DNA of 64,000 nucleotides from Achromobacter sp. Root83. Its GTDB lineage: Bacteria > Pseudomonadota > Gammaproteobacteria > Burkholderiales > Burkholderiaceae_B. The position numbers and the translations under genes were made by a program. Positions 43,373 to 52,857 of this stretch are shown here, piece by piece (position 1 is the stretch's first letter; each line of letters begins with the position of its first letter). Under the pieces are notes generated by a model. It saw only the letters and a list, made by a program, of their open reading frames with translations, ran no database searches and was not told the DNA's origin. Location of the stretch: assembly GCF_001428845.1 (NCBI RefSeq), contig NZ_LMIU01000023.1, forward strand, positions 124,001-188,000, in the 5' to 3' direction.

Positions 43373-44566
43373 ATGCCTACCAAACACATCGATACGGTTC
43401 TCCAGCACGCGGGCACCGCCCCGTTCAACCCCGAGACCGGCACGGCGCCGGTGCCGCTGCCGCCCATGCGGGCCAGCACGGTGCGCTTCGCCAATATCGC
43501 GGCGCTGGAAAACGCGCAGCGCAGCAAGGCCGCCGGCGGCCGGGCGTCTACGTACGGGCGCATGGGCATGGACACGCATGCCGCGCTGGAAGAAGTCTTC
43601 ACGCAGTTGGAAGGGGGGACGCACTGCTACCTGGCGTCCTCGGGCCTGTCGGCCATGACGATGGTCATGCTGGCCCTGTGCTCGGCGGGCGATCACGCCC
43701 TGATCTCGGACTGCGTATACGGTCCCATGCGCGAACTGGACGATGCCGTCCTGAAACGCCTGAACATCGACATCACCTACTTCGCGGCCGGCGAAGACCT
43801 CGAAGCCCTGGTACGCCCCAACACCACGCTGCTGTATGTGGAGTCTCCCGGTTCGCTGCTGTTCGAGATGCTGGACATGGGCAAGATGGCCGCCTTCGCG
43901 CAAAGCCATGACCTCGTGCTGGCCACCGACAATACCTGGGGCTCGGGCTATATCTACCGGCCGCTGACGCTGGGCGCGCAAGTGTCCGTGATCGCGGGCA
44001 CCAAGTACGTGGGCGGCCACTCCGACCTGATGCTGGGCGCCGTCGTCACCAACGACGAGACCATCGCCAGGAAACTGAACCGCACCCAGTACGCGATGGG
44101 CTACTCCATCAGCGCGGACGACGCCTGGCTGGCGCTGCGCGGCGTGCGCACCATGCCCATCCGCATGGCCCAGCATGCGCGCCATGCCATGCAGGTGTGC
44201 GAATTCCTGAAAGGCCGCCCCGAAACCGTGCGCCTGTTCCACCCCGCCTGGCCGGAAGATCCCGGCCACGCCTTGTGGCAGCGCGACTGCCTGGGCTCGA
44301 ACGGCATGCTGTCGGTGGAACTGCGCCTGTCGCCCGCCGCGGCGCGTCAGTTCGTGGATGCGCTGACCCTGTTCGGCATCGGCTTCTCGTGGGGTGGCTA
44401 CGAAAGCCTGGTGCAGCTCGTGTCGCCCAAGGACCTGTCCAAGCATCGCTACTGGGGCGAAGGCGACAACGCGCTGGTCCGCCTGCACATCGGCCTGGAA
44501 TCGCCCGAGGACATCATCGCCGACCTGGCGCAGGCGTTCGAGCAGGCCGCCGCCGTCAAGGACTGA
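43373..44566 (+). CDS. metC: Cystathionine beta-lyase
   Basis: A 397-residue Cys/Met-metabolism PLP enzyme. The cofactor lysine is Lys211 in VIAGTKYVGGHSDLMLG, with YGRMGMDTHAALEE near the N-terminus and the PLP-binding LVLATDNTWGSGY. This sequence pattern is that of the MetC branch rather than MetB or MetZ. It converts cystathionine to homocysteine, pyruvate and ammonia. The start at 43373 (MPTKHIDT) follows TTGAAG. No other methionine genes are present. Confidence 0.9.
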   Translation: MPTKHIDTVLQHAGTAPFNPETGTAPVPLPPMRASTVRFANIAALENAQRSKAAGGRASTYGRMGMDTHAALEEVFTQLEGGTHCYLASSGLSAMTMVMLALCSAGDHALISDCVYGPMRELDDAVLKRLNIDITYFAAGEDLEALVRPNTTLLYVESPGSLLFEMLDMGKMAAFAQSHDLVLATDNTWGSGYIYRPLTLGAQVSVIAGTKYVGGHSDLMLGAVVTNDETIARKLNRTQYAMGYSISADDAWLALRGVRTMPIRMAQHARHAMQVCEFLKGRPETVRLFHPAWPEDPGHALWQRDCLGSNGMLSVELRLSPAAARQFVDALTLFGIGFSWGGYESLVQLVSPKDLSKHRYWGEGDNALVRLHIGLESPEDIIADLAQAFEQAAAVKD

Positions 44567-44586
44567 GCGATGCGCGCGCGGCGCCG

Positions 44587-45534
44587 TCAGGCCGCCGCGC
44601 CGCGTATCCACGCGCCGATGCGCGCGGCGATGTCGTCGCTGTTGTCGTCCATCATGGGCATGTGCGAATTGCCGGCGATGCCCATGTCGGCCAGGCGCCA
44701 CGTTTGCACGCGAGCGCCCTGGCGCGCCAGTTCACCGGCGTATTCGGCGCCGCTCGCGCACAGTGTCTGCCAGAGCGGCGTGGCGTCCAGATAGTCGCCG
44801 TAAACGAACAGGAACGGCTTGCCCGCCACGCTGGCGGACACGACCTCTTTGGAAAACCCGGACGGCTCGATGCCGATCACGCCGCGCACCAGCTCCGGCC
44901 GCGCATGCAGCGCGCGGTACGCGACCTCGCCGCCATGGCTGTGCGCGAGCACCAGGCAGGGCCCGACGCGGTCCAGCACGGCGCAGAAGCCCTGCAATGC
45001 AGCGTCGTTGTTGCCCAGCCAGCGCGGCACGGCATGGCGGATGAAGCTGTCGAAGGCGGCGACGGGAAAGCGCTGCCCCGCGAACGCGCGCCGCGCCTCG
45101 AAATCCTCGGCGCGCCCGAAGCGGAACAGTGACCAGCTTTCCTCGGCGTTGCGGATGATGGGCGGCTCCGGCCAGACTTGCGCGAACGGCGCCCAGCCGG
45201 CGCGCCCGCGCTCCACATTGTCCACGACATACACCGCATGCCCCTGGCGCAGGAAATGCTGCACCCAGCCCGGCCGGCCGTCCGGCGTCTGTTCCCACAT
45301 CGCGCCCGTCATGCCGCCGCCGTGCAGCAGCACGACGGGCAGCGGATGCGCCAGCCGCGCCGGGATGAAGTACTGCACGTAAGCCTGTTCGAAGTGATAC
45401 AGGCCGTTGGGGTCATAGGCCAGCGACGCGCTTTGCGTGAAGGCAATGTCGCGCTTGGGCAGCCCGTGGATGCACACCTGCCTGCCGCCCGCGTAGAAGC
45501 TGCCGAAGTCGGCCAGAGCCAGCGCCTGCGTCAT
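44587..45534 (-). CDS. Alpha/beta-hydrolase coupled to a leucine-type binding protein
   Basis: A 315-residue alpha/beta hydrolase. The oxyanion region is LPVVLLHGGGMTGAMWEQT, the nucleophile elbow is AHSHGGEVA (Ser), and the closing histidine lies in GNSHMPMMDD. Activity would be on an ester, amide or lactone; the substrate is unknown. Its ATG overlaps the stop of the binding-protein gene in an ATGA, so the two are translationally coupled. This suggests the hydrolase acts on the compound captured in the periplasm or its product. Confidence 0.85.
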   Translation of the reverse strand: MTQALALADFGSFYAGGRQVCIHGLPKRDIAFTQSASLAYDPNGLYHFEQAYVQYFIPARLAHPLPVVLLHGGGMTGAMWEQTPDGRPGWVQHFLRQGHAVYVVDNVERGRAGWAPFAQVWPEPPIIRNAEESWSLFRFGRAEDFEARRAFAGQRFPVAAFDSFIRHAVPRWLGNNDAALQGFCAVLDRVGPCLVLAHSHGGEVAYRALHARPELVRGVIGIEPSGFSKEVVSASVAGKPFLFVYGDYLDATPLWQTLCASGAEYAGELARQGARVQTWRLADMGIAGNSHMPMMDDNSDDIAARIGAWIRGAAA

Positions 45535-46754
45535 TGCTTGGCCAGCGGGCATTGGCTTTCCGACAGCGGCCAGGCCAGGGTGTCGCCAGGAATGGTCCGC
45601 ACGACGTTGTAATAGTCCCAGGGCGCCTTGGACTGCGCGGGTGTCTTCACCTGCGCGAGCATCATGTCGCGCACCACCAGGCCGTCGGCGCGGATATGCG
45701 CGTTCAGGCTGAAGGGGTCGTCGATGGGCAGCGACTTCATCTTGGCCATCACCGCGTCGGCGTCCACCGTGCCGGCGGCCTTCACCGCTTGCAGATAGTG
45801 GCGCACCGAGCTGTAGACGCCGGCCTGCAGGAAGGTAGGCGGGCGGCCCACGCGCGCTTCGAACTTCTTGGTGAAGGCGCGCGTGCCGTCATTCATGTCC
45901 CAATACGACGGCACGGTCAGGTAGGTCTTTTGCGCGGCCTGCAGGCCCAGGCTGTGCACGTCGGTCAGCAGCAGCAGCATCGCCGCCAGCTGCTGCGTGC
46001 CGCCCACGCCGAATTCCGCCGCCTGCTTGATGGCCGATATGGTGTCGCCGCCCGCGTTGGCGATGGCGATGATCTGCGCCTTGGAGCCTTGCGCCTGCAG
46101 CAGGAACGATGCGAAGTCCGGTGCATTCAGCGGATGGAAGACGGTGCCGACCACCTCGCCGCCGTTTGCCTTCACGACGGTCTCGGTGTCGGCGGCCAGC
46201 TGCTTGCCGAAGGCGTAGTCGGACGCCAGGATGAACCAGCGCTTGTTGCCCTCTTTGACGACGGCGGTTGCCGTGCCGCGCGACAGCGCATAGGTCGTGT
46301 AGGTCCATTGCACGCCGTAAGGCGAGCATTGCGCCTGCGACAGCGCGGTCGTGCCGGGACTGGAGAACAGCACCAGTTTTTTCTTTTCCCGCGCGATGCC
46401 CTGCACCGCCAGCGCGACCGATGAGTTGGGCACGTCCACCACCACGTCCACGCCGTCCGTGTCGTACCACTTGCGGACCATGCTGCTGCCGATGTCGGGG
46501 CGATGCTGGTGGTCTCCCGAGACCAGCGAGATGGGCTTGCCCAGCAGGGTGCCGCCCATTTCCTCGATGGCCAGCCGGGCGGCTTCCACGGAGCCCTTGC
46601 CGGTGGCGTCGGCGGTGACGCCGGCCATGTCCGTCAGCACGCCGATCTTCACGCCGTCGGCGGCGCTGGCATGGGCCAGGTGTGCGCCCGACGCGAAACA
46701 CAGGCCCAGGCCCAGGCTCAACGCCGCGCGGCTGCGCAGGAATTGCTTTTTCAT
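45531..46754 (-). CDS. Leucine-type ABC periplasmic binding protein
   Basis: A 407-residue type I periplasmic binding protein of the branched-chain amino acid group. The signal peptide is MKKQFLRSRAALSLGLGLCF to ASA. The mature start DGVKIGVLTDMAG and the ligand-loop GGDTISAIKQAAEFG are typical. No permease or ATPase genes are adjacent, so it is an orphan that must use a shared importer. Recent work on this family shows ligands beyond amino acids, including aromatic compounds. GGAAG precedes the ATG at 46754. Confidence 0.88.
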   Translation of the reverse strand: MKKQFLRSRAALSLGLGLCFASGAHLAHASAADGVKIGVLTDMAGVTADATGKGSVEAARLAIEEMGGTLLGKPISLVSGDHQHRPDIGSSMVRKWYDTDGVDVVVDVPNSSVALAVQGIAREKKKLVLFSSPGTTALSQAQCSPYGVQWTYTTYALSRGTATAVVKEGNKRWFILASDYAFGKQLAADTETVVKANGGEVVGTVFHPLNAPDFASFLLQAQGSKAQIIAIANAGGDTISAIKQAAEFGVGGTQQLAAMLLLLTDVHSLGLQAAQKTYLTVPSYWDMNDGTRAFTKKFEARVGRPPTFLQAGVYSSVRHYLQAVKAAGTVDADAVMAKMKSLPIDDPFSLNAHIRADGLVVRDMMLAQVKTPAQSKAPWDYYNVVRTIPGDTLAWPLSESQCPLAKQ

Positions 46755-46855
46755 TTGTCTTCCACCCGTTTGATGCCGTCGATGCGGCGAATTCTTGTGG
46801 CGAAAGTGTAGCGCGGCCCCCCTGCAAACACGCCAAAAACCGCACCCCAAAAGCA

Positions 46856-46886
46856 AGACGCCCCGGCCGTGAGGCTCGGGGCGTCT
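46856..46886 (-). terminator. Terminator after dsbA
   Basis: AGACGCCCCG and CGGGGCGTCT form a perfect 10-bp stem with an 11-base loop. On the minus strand, the direction of dsbA, the stem is followed by TTGCTTTT. It begins 23 bp after the dsbA stop. Confidence 0.85.
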
Positions 46887-46908
46887 GAATGCGGGGGCGG
46901 CGCGGGGC

Positions 46909-47541
46909 TTACTTGTTGCGCGCCATCGGGATCAGGCGGTCCACTTCCTTCAGGGCGCCTTCGTAGCTGTTGCCCGCCATGACCGGCGAGGTCATGAACT
47001 TGCCGCCGACGGCAAACGAGGGCGTGCCCTCGATGCGGTAGGCGTCGGCAAGCTGGTTGGCGCGCTGCACTTGGGCCTGCACGCTGAACGAATCGAACAC
47101 CGAGTCGAACTTGGCGCGGTCCACGCCTTGCGTCGCGATCCAGTCGCCCATGGCCTTCTTGTCGAACAGGCGCTTGTGCTCGCCGTGGATGGCAGTGAAG
47201 ACCTTGGGATGCAGGTCGGGGCGGTCCATGGCCAGCAGCGTGTAGTAAAGCTGCTGCAACGGCTTCATGCCGGCATTGAAGGCGATGGGAACTTGCTTGA
47301 GCACCACATCGGACGGGGCGGTCTTGGCCCAGTCTTCAACCATGGGTTCCATGGACGCGCAATGCGGGCAGGTGTAGGCAAAGAACTCCAGGACCTCGAC
47401 CTTGCCCGGGGTGTCGGAGGGCAGCGGCGGATTGATGGGCACGTACTGCTGGGTGCCTTGAGCATGGCTGACCGGGCTGAAGAACGCCGTGGCGGTCAGC
47501 GCGGCGGCTGCCAGGATGCGGATGAGCTTGGGGGACAGCAT
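46909..47541 (-). CDS. dsbA: Thiol:disulfide interchange protein DsbA
   Basis: A 210-residue periplasmic DsbA. A signal peptide ([20 protein letters not shown] to SHA) is followed by the thioredoxin fold with active site CPHC (Cys58-Cys61) in [14 protein letters not shown] and the cis-Pro loop [10 protein letters not shown]. It introduces disulfides in exported proteins. It lies after the argS and SPOR-domain genes, an order that recurs in Bordetella and Achromobacter. Confidence 0.95.
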   Translation of the reverse strand: MLSPKLIRILAAAALTATAFFSPVSHAQGTQQYVPINPPLPSDTPGKVEVLEFFAYTCPHCASMEPMVEDWAKTAPSDVVLKQVPIAFNAGMKPLQQLYYTLLAMDRPDLHPKVFTAIHGEHKRLFDKKAMGDWIATQGVDRAKFDSVFDSFSVQAQVQRANQLADAYRIEGTPSFAVGGKFMTSPVMAGNSYEGALKEVDRLIPMARNK

Positions 47542-47618
47542 GGATGAGGTTCCTGAGTAAAAAGCTACAGACAGGCTCGGGGCCGGATTAGTTCAATGCA
47601 AACCACCGCCGGGCGCCC

Positions 47619-48332
47619 CTACTGGCGCACCACCGCGGTTTCGATCTTGTTCTCGCCCAGCCTGCCGCGGGCGCGGTTCATGTCGTCCAGGCGCGCGAAC
47701 GGCCCCACCCTGACGCGGTTGATGGGCTTGCCGTTCAGGTCCGCTTTCTGCACGGCCACGGGCAAGCCCAGCAGGATGATGCGGGCCTTGAGCGATTCCG
47801 CGTCGTTTTCGCCGCGGAAGGCGCCAGCCTGAAGGTAATACGTGCCCGTCGCGGCGGCATTGGGCGCCGGTTTGGCCGCCGCGGTGGCGGCAGGTGCCGG
47901 CTTGGAGACGGGCGTGGGCGCAGCGGCGGCGGCCGGCGCGGGCGCGGCCGGGGCCGCCTTGGACGTGGGCAGCGTGGCGATCAGGGCGCCCAGGTCGTCC
48001 AGCCTGGAAGGCGTCTCGTCGCCTTTGGCGGGGGCGCCGGCGCCGGGCAACGGCGCGGGGGCGGTGGCTGTCGGGCCGCTGGGCGGGGCGCCTGCCGCGC
48101 CGTCGCGGCCGTACAGGCCGGCGTTGGGGTCCGGCGCCTGGCGGGGATCGGGCAGCTTGCCCGTGTCGCCCTGGCGGCTGGCCCGGTCCACGAATGGCAC
48201 GGGCGCCTTGGTGACATAGAACGCGACGACGGCGGCGACGATCAGCCCGATCAGCAGGCCGGCCAGCGCCCCATACAGGGTGCTGCCGCTTTCGCCGGAG
48301 GAGCGGCGGGTGGGTTTACGCTTGGTTGCCAT
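47619..48332 (-). CDS. SPOR-domain envelope protein
   Basis: A 237-residue bitopic protein. A short basic cytoplasmic start (MATKRKPTRRSSGE) precedes one membrane helix (about 18-41, LYGALAGLLIGLIVAAVVAF). A long Pro/Ala-rich linker then leads to a C-terminal SPOR domain (YYLQAGAFRGENDAESLKAR to the end). SPOR domains bind denuded peptidoglycan at division sites. It starts 9 bp after the argS stop and precedes dsbA. A role in septal cell-wall binding is a family inference. Confidence 0.9.
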   Translation of the reverse strand: MATKRKPTRRSSGESGSTLYGALAGLLIGLIVAAVVAFYVTKAPVPFVDRASRQGDTGKLPDPRQAPDPNAGLYGRDGAAGAPPSGPTATAPAPLPGAGAPAKGDETPSRLDDLGALIATLPTSKAAPAAPAPAAAAAPTPVSKPAPAATAAAKPAPNAAATGTYYLQAGAFRGENDAESLKARIILLGLPVAVQKADLNGKPINRVRVGPFARLDDMNRARGRLGENKIETAVVRQ

Positions 48333-48341
48333 GAACCGATG

Positions 48342-50042
48342 TTACATCCGCTCGGGCGCGGAAACACCCATCAGCTCCAGGCCATTCGCCAAGACCTGGC
48401 GCGTGGTGGCGGCCAGGCGCAGACGGGCCAGCTTCAGGGCGGTGTCGTCGACCAGCACGCGCTCGGCGTTGTACCAGGCATGGAAGTCCGAGGCGCAGTC
48501 GCGCAGCCAGAACGCGATGTGATGCGGCGACAACTCCTGGGCGGCCAGGGCAACCACCTGCGGGAATTCGGCCAGACGCTGCATCAGCGCGAATTCCGTG
48601 GGGGCGGTCAGCAGCGCGGCGTCGGCCTGGGCCACGTCCGCGGCGGGCATGCCGGCGTTGTTGATCACCGAGCAGATGCGCGCATGGGCGTACTGGATGT
48701 AATAGACGGGGTTTTCGTCGCTCTTGGACAGCGCCAGGTCCACGTCGAACACGAATTCCGTGTCGGCGCGGCGCTGGATCAGGAAGTAGCGCACCGCGTC
48801 GCGGCCGACCCAGTCGATCAGGTCGCGCATGGTGACGTAGCTGCCGGCACGCTTGGAGATCTTGACCTCTTCGCCGCCACGCATCACCTTGACCATCTTG
48901 TGCAGTACATAGGACGGATAGTCCTTGGGGATGCCCTCTTCCAGCGCCTGCAGGCCGGCGCGCACGCGCGCCACGGTGCCGTGGTGGTCGCTGCCCTGGA
49001 TGTTCACGGCGCGATGGAAGCCGCGCTCCCATTTGGCCTTGTGATAAGCCACGTCGGGCACGAAGTAGGTGTAGCCGCCTTCGCTTTTGCGCATGACGCG
49101 GTCTTTGTCGTCGCCCGTGCCGAGTTCGGTCGTGCGCAGCCACAGCGCGCCGCCTTCCTCGTAGGTGTGGCCGCCGGCGACCAGGGCCTTGACCGTGGCT
49201 TCCACGCGTCCGGACGTGTAGAGCGAGCTTTCCAGGTAGTAGTTGTCGAACGCCAGGCCGAAGGCCTGCAGGTCCAGATCCTGCTCGCGGCGCAGATAAG
49301 CCACGGCGAAGACGCGGATGTCGTCCAGGCTTTCAATGTTGCCGGTGGCGGTGACGGGCTCGCCGTCGGACGCCTGGATGGTCTTGCCAGCCTGGAAGTC
49401 GCGGGCGATGTCGGCGATGTAGTCGCCCTTGTAGCCGTCGGCCGGCCAATCGGGCGATTCGGTCGTCAGGCCGCGGGCGCGAGCCTGCACGCTGATGGCC
49501 AGGTTATGGATCTGGTTGCCGGCGTCGTTGTAGTAGAACTCGCGCGTGACATCCCAGCCGCTGGCGTCGTACAGGCGGCACAGGGCGTCGCCCAGCGCGG
49601 CCTGGCGGGCGTGGCCCACGTGCAGCGGGCCGGTGGGATTGGCCGAGACGAACTCGACCAGGATCTTCTCGCCGCTGCGCGGGGCGCGGCCGAACGCGGC
49701 GCCCTGCTCGGCCACGGCCGCGATGACGGCCTGGCGGGCGGCGGGGGTGATGCGCAGGTTGATGAAGCCGGGGCCGGCCACTTCCGCGCTTTCGACCAGC
49801 GGGGCCGCATCGGGGTGCGCCAGCAGCGCATCCACGATGGCCTGGGCCAGTTCGCGGGGGTTGCGGCGGGCGGGCTTGGCCAGTTGCATGGCCACGTTGG
49901 TGGCGACGTCGCCGTGCGCGGCAACCTTCGGGCGCTCCAGGAGCACGTTCGCCTGGGCCGTATTGGCCTGGGCGTCGGGCAGGCTCTGCGCGACGGCGGC
50001 CTGGATCAGGGAGATAAGCTGTGTTTGTTGCTCGAGGAGCAT
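48342..50042 (-). CDS. argS: Arginyl-tRNA synthetase
   Basis: A 566-residue ArgS, the usual length. The class I signature is [14 protein letters not shown], and a KMSKS-like loop is [17 protein letters not shown]. The N-terminal domain and the C-terminal DALR anticodon-binding domain (SVINNAGMP to the end) are intact. It charges tRNA-Arg in the cytoplasm. The start at 50042 ([12 protein letters not shown]) is the family start; the open frame upstream adds 27 unrelated codons. Confidence 0.95.
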   Translation of the reverse strand: MLLEQQTQLISLIQAAVAQSLPDAQANTAQANVLLERPKVAAHGDVATNVAMQLAKPARRNPRELAQAIVDALLAHPDAAPLVESAEVAGPGFINLRITPAARQAVIAAVAEQGAAFGRAPRSGEKILVEFVSANPTGPLHVGHARQAALGDALCRLYDASGWDVTREFYYNDAGNQIHNLAISVQARARGLTTESPDWPADGYKGDYIADIARDFQAGKTIQASDGEPVTATGNIESLDDIRVFAVAYLRREQDLDLQAFGLAFDNYYLESSLYTSGRVEATVKALVAGGHTYEEGGALWLRTTELGTGDDKDRVMRKSEGGYTYFVPDVAYHKAKWERGFHRAVNIQGSDHHGTVARVRAGLQALEEGIPKDYPSYVLHKMVKVMRGGEEVKISKRAGSYVTMRDLIDWVGRDAVRYFLIQRRADTEFVFDVDLALSKSDENPVYYIQYAHARICSVINNAGMPAADVAQADAALLTAPTEFALMQRLAEFPQVVALAAQELSPHHIAFWLRDCASDFHAWYNAERVLVDDTALKLARLRLAATTRQVLANGLELMGVSAPERM

Positions 50043-50356
50043 GGGCGTCTGGAGATGTTCTGAGTGAGTGACGAAGGCGGCGATCAGTGGGCTACGGCCG
50101 GCCCGGCAATCCGCGTGCCGCATCCGCCAGCCGAAGCGGCGTTCGCGGGGCGGGCCGGGCGCGGGCCGGCGATGCCTGGCGCGCTCCGTGCCGGATTCAT
50201 GGCCGCCACAGGCCTGCTGTCACGGGAATCCCCTGAATCATAGTTGATTTGAGGGCCAGGCCGCCGGGACGCCCCTTGTGTCCTCCAAGGCGCCAGTTGG
50301 CATCACCCGGGCGTTGCGGTAGTGTATGTAAGGTATTCAATGTGGGAGACTGCAAC
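50043..50356. other. Divergent intergenic region, 314 bp
   Basis: Space between argS (left) and the DUF1840 gene (right). It must hold both promoters. I see no further coding sequence, strong dyad or terminator, and no convincing -35/-10 pair. A GGGAG ribosome site at 50344-50348 serves the rightward gene. Confidence 0.5.
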
Positions 50357-50704
50357 ATGCTGATCACTTTTCATTCCAAGGTCGTGGCCGAAGTCCTGAT
50401 GCTGACCGACCATGCCGGGGCGCTGCTCCAGGCCGCCGGCAAGCCCGTGGGCGACAAGATCCCGGAGCGCGGGGTATTCACCGTCGAACAGCTTGGGCCC
50501 GCCATCAGCGGCATCGAGCGCGCGATCGACGAATACCAGCACTCCCATGACGGCAGCGACGAAGAAGACGAAGACAAGGCGCCGGTTTCGCCGATGGCGC
50601 GCATGGTTGGCCTGAAAGAGCGCGCCTTTCCCTTGCTGGACATGATGCGCCAATCCCAGGCTGCCGGCGCCGAGGTCACCTGGGAGGTGTCGCGAGGCTG
50701 GTAG
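50357..50704 (+). CDS. DUF1840-family protein
   Basis: A 115-residue conserved betaproteobacterial protein. It has the family opening MLITFHSKVVAEVLMLTDHAG and the close FPLLDMMRQSQAAGAEVTWE. Between them is an acidic linker (HDGSDEEDEDKAP). No catalytic motif or localisation signal is visible and the function is unknown. GGGAG lies nine bases before the ATG. A longer reading frame upstream has no family match. Confidence 0.82.
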   Translation: MLITFHSKVVAEVLMLTDHAGALLQAAGKPVGDKIPERGVFTVEQLGPAISGIERAIDEYQHSHDGSDEEDEDKAPVSPMARMVGLKERAFPLLDMMRQSQAAGAEVTWEVSRGW

Positions 50705-50785
50705 GCACTGTCGCCGGACGGACAATCTCTCCGGCGGTTTTTGCCTACCCTTCTTGCCTGACGCCATTCCAAGGAGCCTTCCGCC

Positions 50786-51103
50786 ATGCGCAGCGACATC
50801 ACCATTGTTTTCGACCCCCGGCGTTCGCTGGATCTCTCGGCCAGCGTCGAGCCCTCGCCGCAGCGCCAGGCCCAGGCGCGCGACTGGTTCGACGGCGCCT
50901 GGGAAACCCTGGGCTGCGAGCCGCTGCGCCCCAGCGGCAAGGTCCTGTTGCTGGACAAGGTGCTGGGCGTGGCCGACGCGCTGGGCTATGACACGCTCTC
51001 CACCGATGAAAAGGAAGCCCGGGAATTCGCCGAGAACCTGGCCCTGGCGCTGGAGCGCCCGCGCATCACCGTGGACCTGCCCGGACTCACCGTGGGCTAT
51101 TGA
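50786..51103 (+). CDS. Conserved hypothetical protein, 105 aa
   Basis: Not recognised. A 105-residue soluble acidic protein. It begins with a strand-rich part (SDITIVFDPRRSLDLSASV), has a helical middle (ARDWFDGAWETLGCEPL and LLLDKVLGVADALGYDT) and ends LERPRITVDLPGLTVGY. No metal or nucleotide motif, signal peptide or membrane helix is visible. AAGGAGCC before the ATG and the following terminator show it is a real expressed gene. It may be co-transcribed with the DUF1840 gene 81 bp upstream. Confidence 0.72.
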   Translation: MRSDITIVFDPRRSLDLSASVEPSPQRQAQARDWFDGAWETLGCEPLRPSGKVLLLDKVLGVADALGYDTLSTDEKEAREFAENLALALERPRITVDLPGLTVGY

Positions 51104-51123
51104 TACCCGCGCGCCTGCCCAAG

Positions 51124-51151
51124 AAAAACCCCGCTCGCGCGGGGTTTTTTT
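51124..51151. terminator. Bidirectional terminator
   Basis: AAAAACCCCGC and GCGGGGTTTTT form a perfect stem with loop TCGC and seven T residues on the plus strand. A-rich sequence on the other side lets it also end the converging permease transcript. It begins 20 bp after the stop of the small rightward gene. Confidence 0.93.
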
Positions 51152-51170
51152 GGGTCGTGCCACGGAGAGC

Positions 51171-51971
51171 CTAGCGTATCCCCGCGCGCATGAACGACTG
51201 CACGAACTGGCGCTGGAACAGCAGGAACGCGATCAGCAGCGGCGCGGCCGACATCAGGGTGGCCGCGGTGATCACCGACCAGTCGATGCCCTGATCGGTG
51301 GACGAGAACACCTGCAGGCCCACGGTCAGCGGCCGGGATTCCACCGAGTTGGTGATGATCAGCGGCCACAGGAAGTTGTTCCAGTGGTGGCTGACCGACA
51401 CCAGCCCATAGGCGACGTAGATCGGCTTGGCCAGGGGCACGTAGACCTTCCAGAGTATCTGCAGCGCGTTGGCGCCTTCCATGCGGGCCGCCTCTTCCAG
51501 TTCGCGCGGCACCGTCTTGAAGGTCTGGCGCAGCAGGAAGATGCCGAAGGCCGATGCGAAGTACGGCAGGCCGATGGCGAACACCGTGTCGCGGATGCCA
51601 AGCTGGCTCATCGAACGGTAGTTCTCCACCAGCAGCACGTCCGGCATGATCATGAGCTGCAGCAGCACCAGCATGAAGACGAAATCGCGGCCGCGGAATT
51701 CGAAGCGGGCGAACGCATAGCCGGCCAGGGTCGACAGGACGAGCTGCGCGGCCAGCACCATCGTCACCAGCACGAAGGTGTTGAGGAAGTACCGCGGGAA
51801 CGGCGCCGCTTCCCAGGCGCGCACGAAGTTGTCCAGCGTCAGCGGCGCGAACAGGTCAAAGCGGGTCGCGTAGGCGGGCGGATGGAACGCCGCCCACATG
51901 GCGTAGGCCAGGGGCAGGATCCACAACAGGCCCAGCGCCCAGGCGCCCAGGGTATCGAGCTTGTCTTTCAT
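51171..51971 (-). CDS. Ugp-like ABC transporter permease (E subunit type)
   Basis: A 266-residue ABC permease with six predicted helices. The EAA loop that contacts the ATPase is EEAARMEGANALQILWKVYVPLAKP. It belongs to the CUT1 group that includes UgpE and MalG. Its start overlaps the upstream permease in an ATGA. With the other three subunits and a GpdQ-type enzyme in the same operon, glycerophosphodiesters are the likely cargo, by inference. Confidence 0.88.
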   Translation of the reverse strand: MKDKLDTLGAWALGLLWILPLAYAMWAAFHPPAYATRFDLFAPLTLDNFVRAWEAAPFPRYFLNTFVLVTMVLAAQLVLSTLAGYAFARFEFRGRDFVFMLVLLQLMIMPDVLLVENYRSMSQLGIRDTVFAIGLPYFASAFGIFLLRQTFKTVPRELEEAARMEGANALQILWKVYVPLAKPIYVAYGLVSVSHHWNNFLWPLIITNSVESRPLTVGLQVFSSTDQGIDWSVITAATLMSAAPLLIAFLLFQRQFVQSFMRAGIR

Positions 51972-52843
51972 TGATAGTGCGTCCTGCGGTCCAGCCAGCG
52001 GAACTTGATCAGCGCCGTCAGCGCCAGCACCACCAGCAACACGACGGTCAGGGTGGCGGCGTAAGCCGTGTCCCAGAAACTGAAACCCACCTGGTAGATG
52101 TAGTACAGCAGCAGCGTGCTGGCATTATCGGGGCCGCCGCGCGTCATCACGACCACGTGGTCGACCAGCCGGAACGCGTTGATCAGGGCGTTGATCAGCA
52201 CGAAGAGCGTGGTGGGCATCAGCAACGGCCACAGGATACGGCGGAAGTACTGCCAGCGCGATGCGCCTTCCAGCATGGCGGCCTCGCGCAACGACGGTGA
52301 CACCGTCTGCAGGGCGGCCAGGTAGAAGATCATGAAGAAGCCCGCTTCCTTCCAGACCGTCACCACCATCAGCGCGGGCAAGGCGGTCTCGCGGCTGCCC
52401 AGCCAGTTGGGGCCGGGCGAGCCGAACCAGCCCATCACCTGCGCGATCAGCCCGTACTGCGGCGTATAGAAAAACAGCCAGATGTTGGCCACCGCCACCA
52501 TGGGCAGCACGGTGGGCGTGAAGTACGCCATGCGCAGAAACCCGCGGCCGCGCAGGTTCCGATTCACCCAAAGCGCCATGATCAGGGCGATGCCGATCGA
52601 TGTGGGTATCGTGCCCAGCGCAAACCACAGGTTGTTCCACAGCGATTGCCAGAACACAGGGTCGTCGCGCATGACCGCGTAGTTGTCCAGCCCGACGAAG
52701 CGCGCCGGCCGCGCGCCCTTGGGGGTGGAGAAAAAGCTGTGCCATAGCGTCGCCAGCGCCGGGTAATGCGTGAACGCGGCGAGCAGCACGATGGCTGGCA
52801 GCAACAGCAGCCAGCCATAAAGCGCGTTTAAAGAGCGGCTCAT
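51968..52843 (-). CDS. Ugp-like ABC transporter permease (A subunit type)
   Basis: A 291-residue permease with six helices. The EAA loop is SLREAAMLEGASRWQYFRRILWP. It forms a heterodimer with the downstream permease, whose start overlaps its stop. The first helix region (LYGWLLLLPAIVLLAAFTHYPAL) is typical of UgpA and MalF-short types. It starts 14 bp after the binding-protein gene. Confidence 0.88.
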   Translation of the reverse strand: MSRSLNALYGWLLLLPAIVLLAAFTHYPALATLWHSFFSTPKGARPARFVGLDNYAVMRDDPVFWQSLWNNLWFALGTIPTSIGIALIMALWVNRNLRGRGFLRMAYFTPTVLPMVAVANIWLFFYTPQYGLIAQVMGWFGSPGPNWLGSRETALPALMVVTVWKEAGFFMIFYLAALQTVSPSLREAAMLEGASRWQYFRRILWPLLMPTTLFVLINALINAFRLVDHVVVMTRGGPDNASTLLLYYIYQVGFSFWDTAYAATLTVVLLVVLALTALIKFRWLDRRTHYQ

Positions 52844-52857
52844 CGTGCTGGGTCGGT

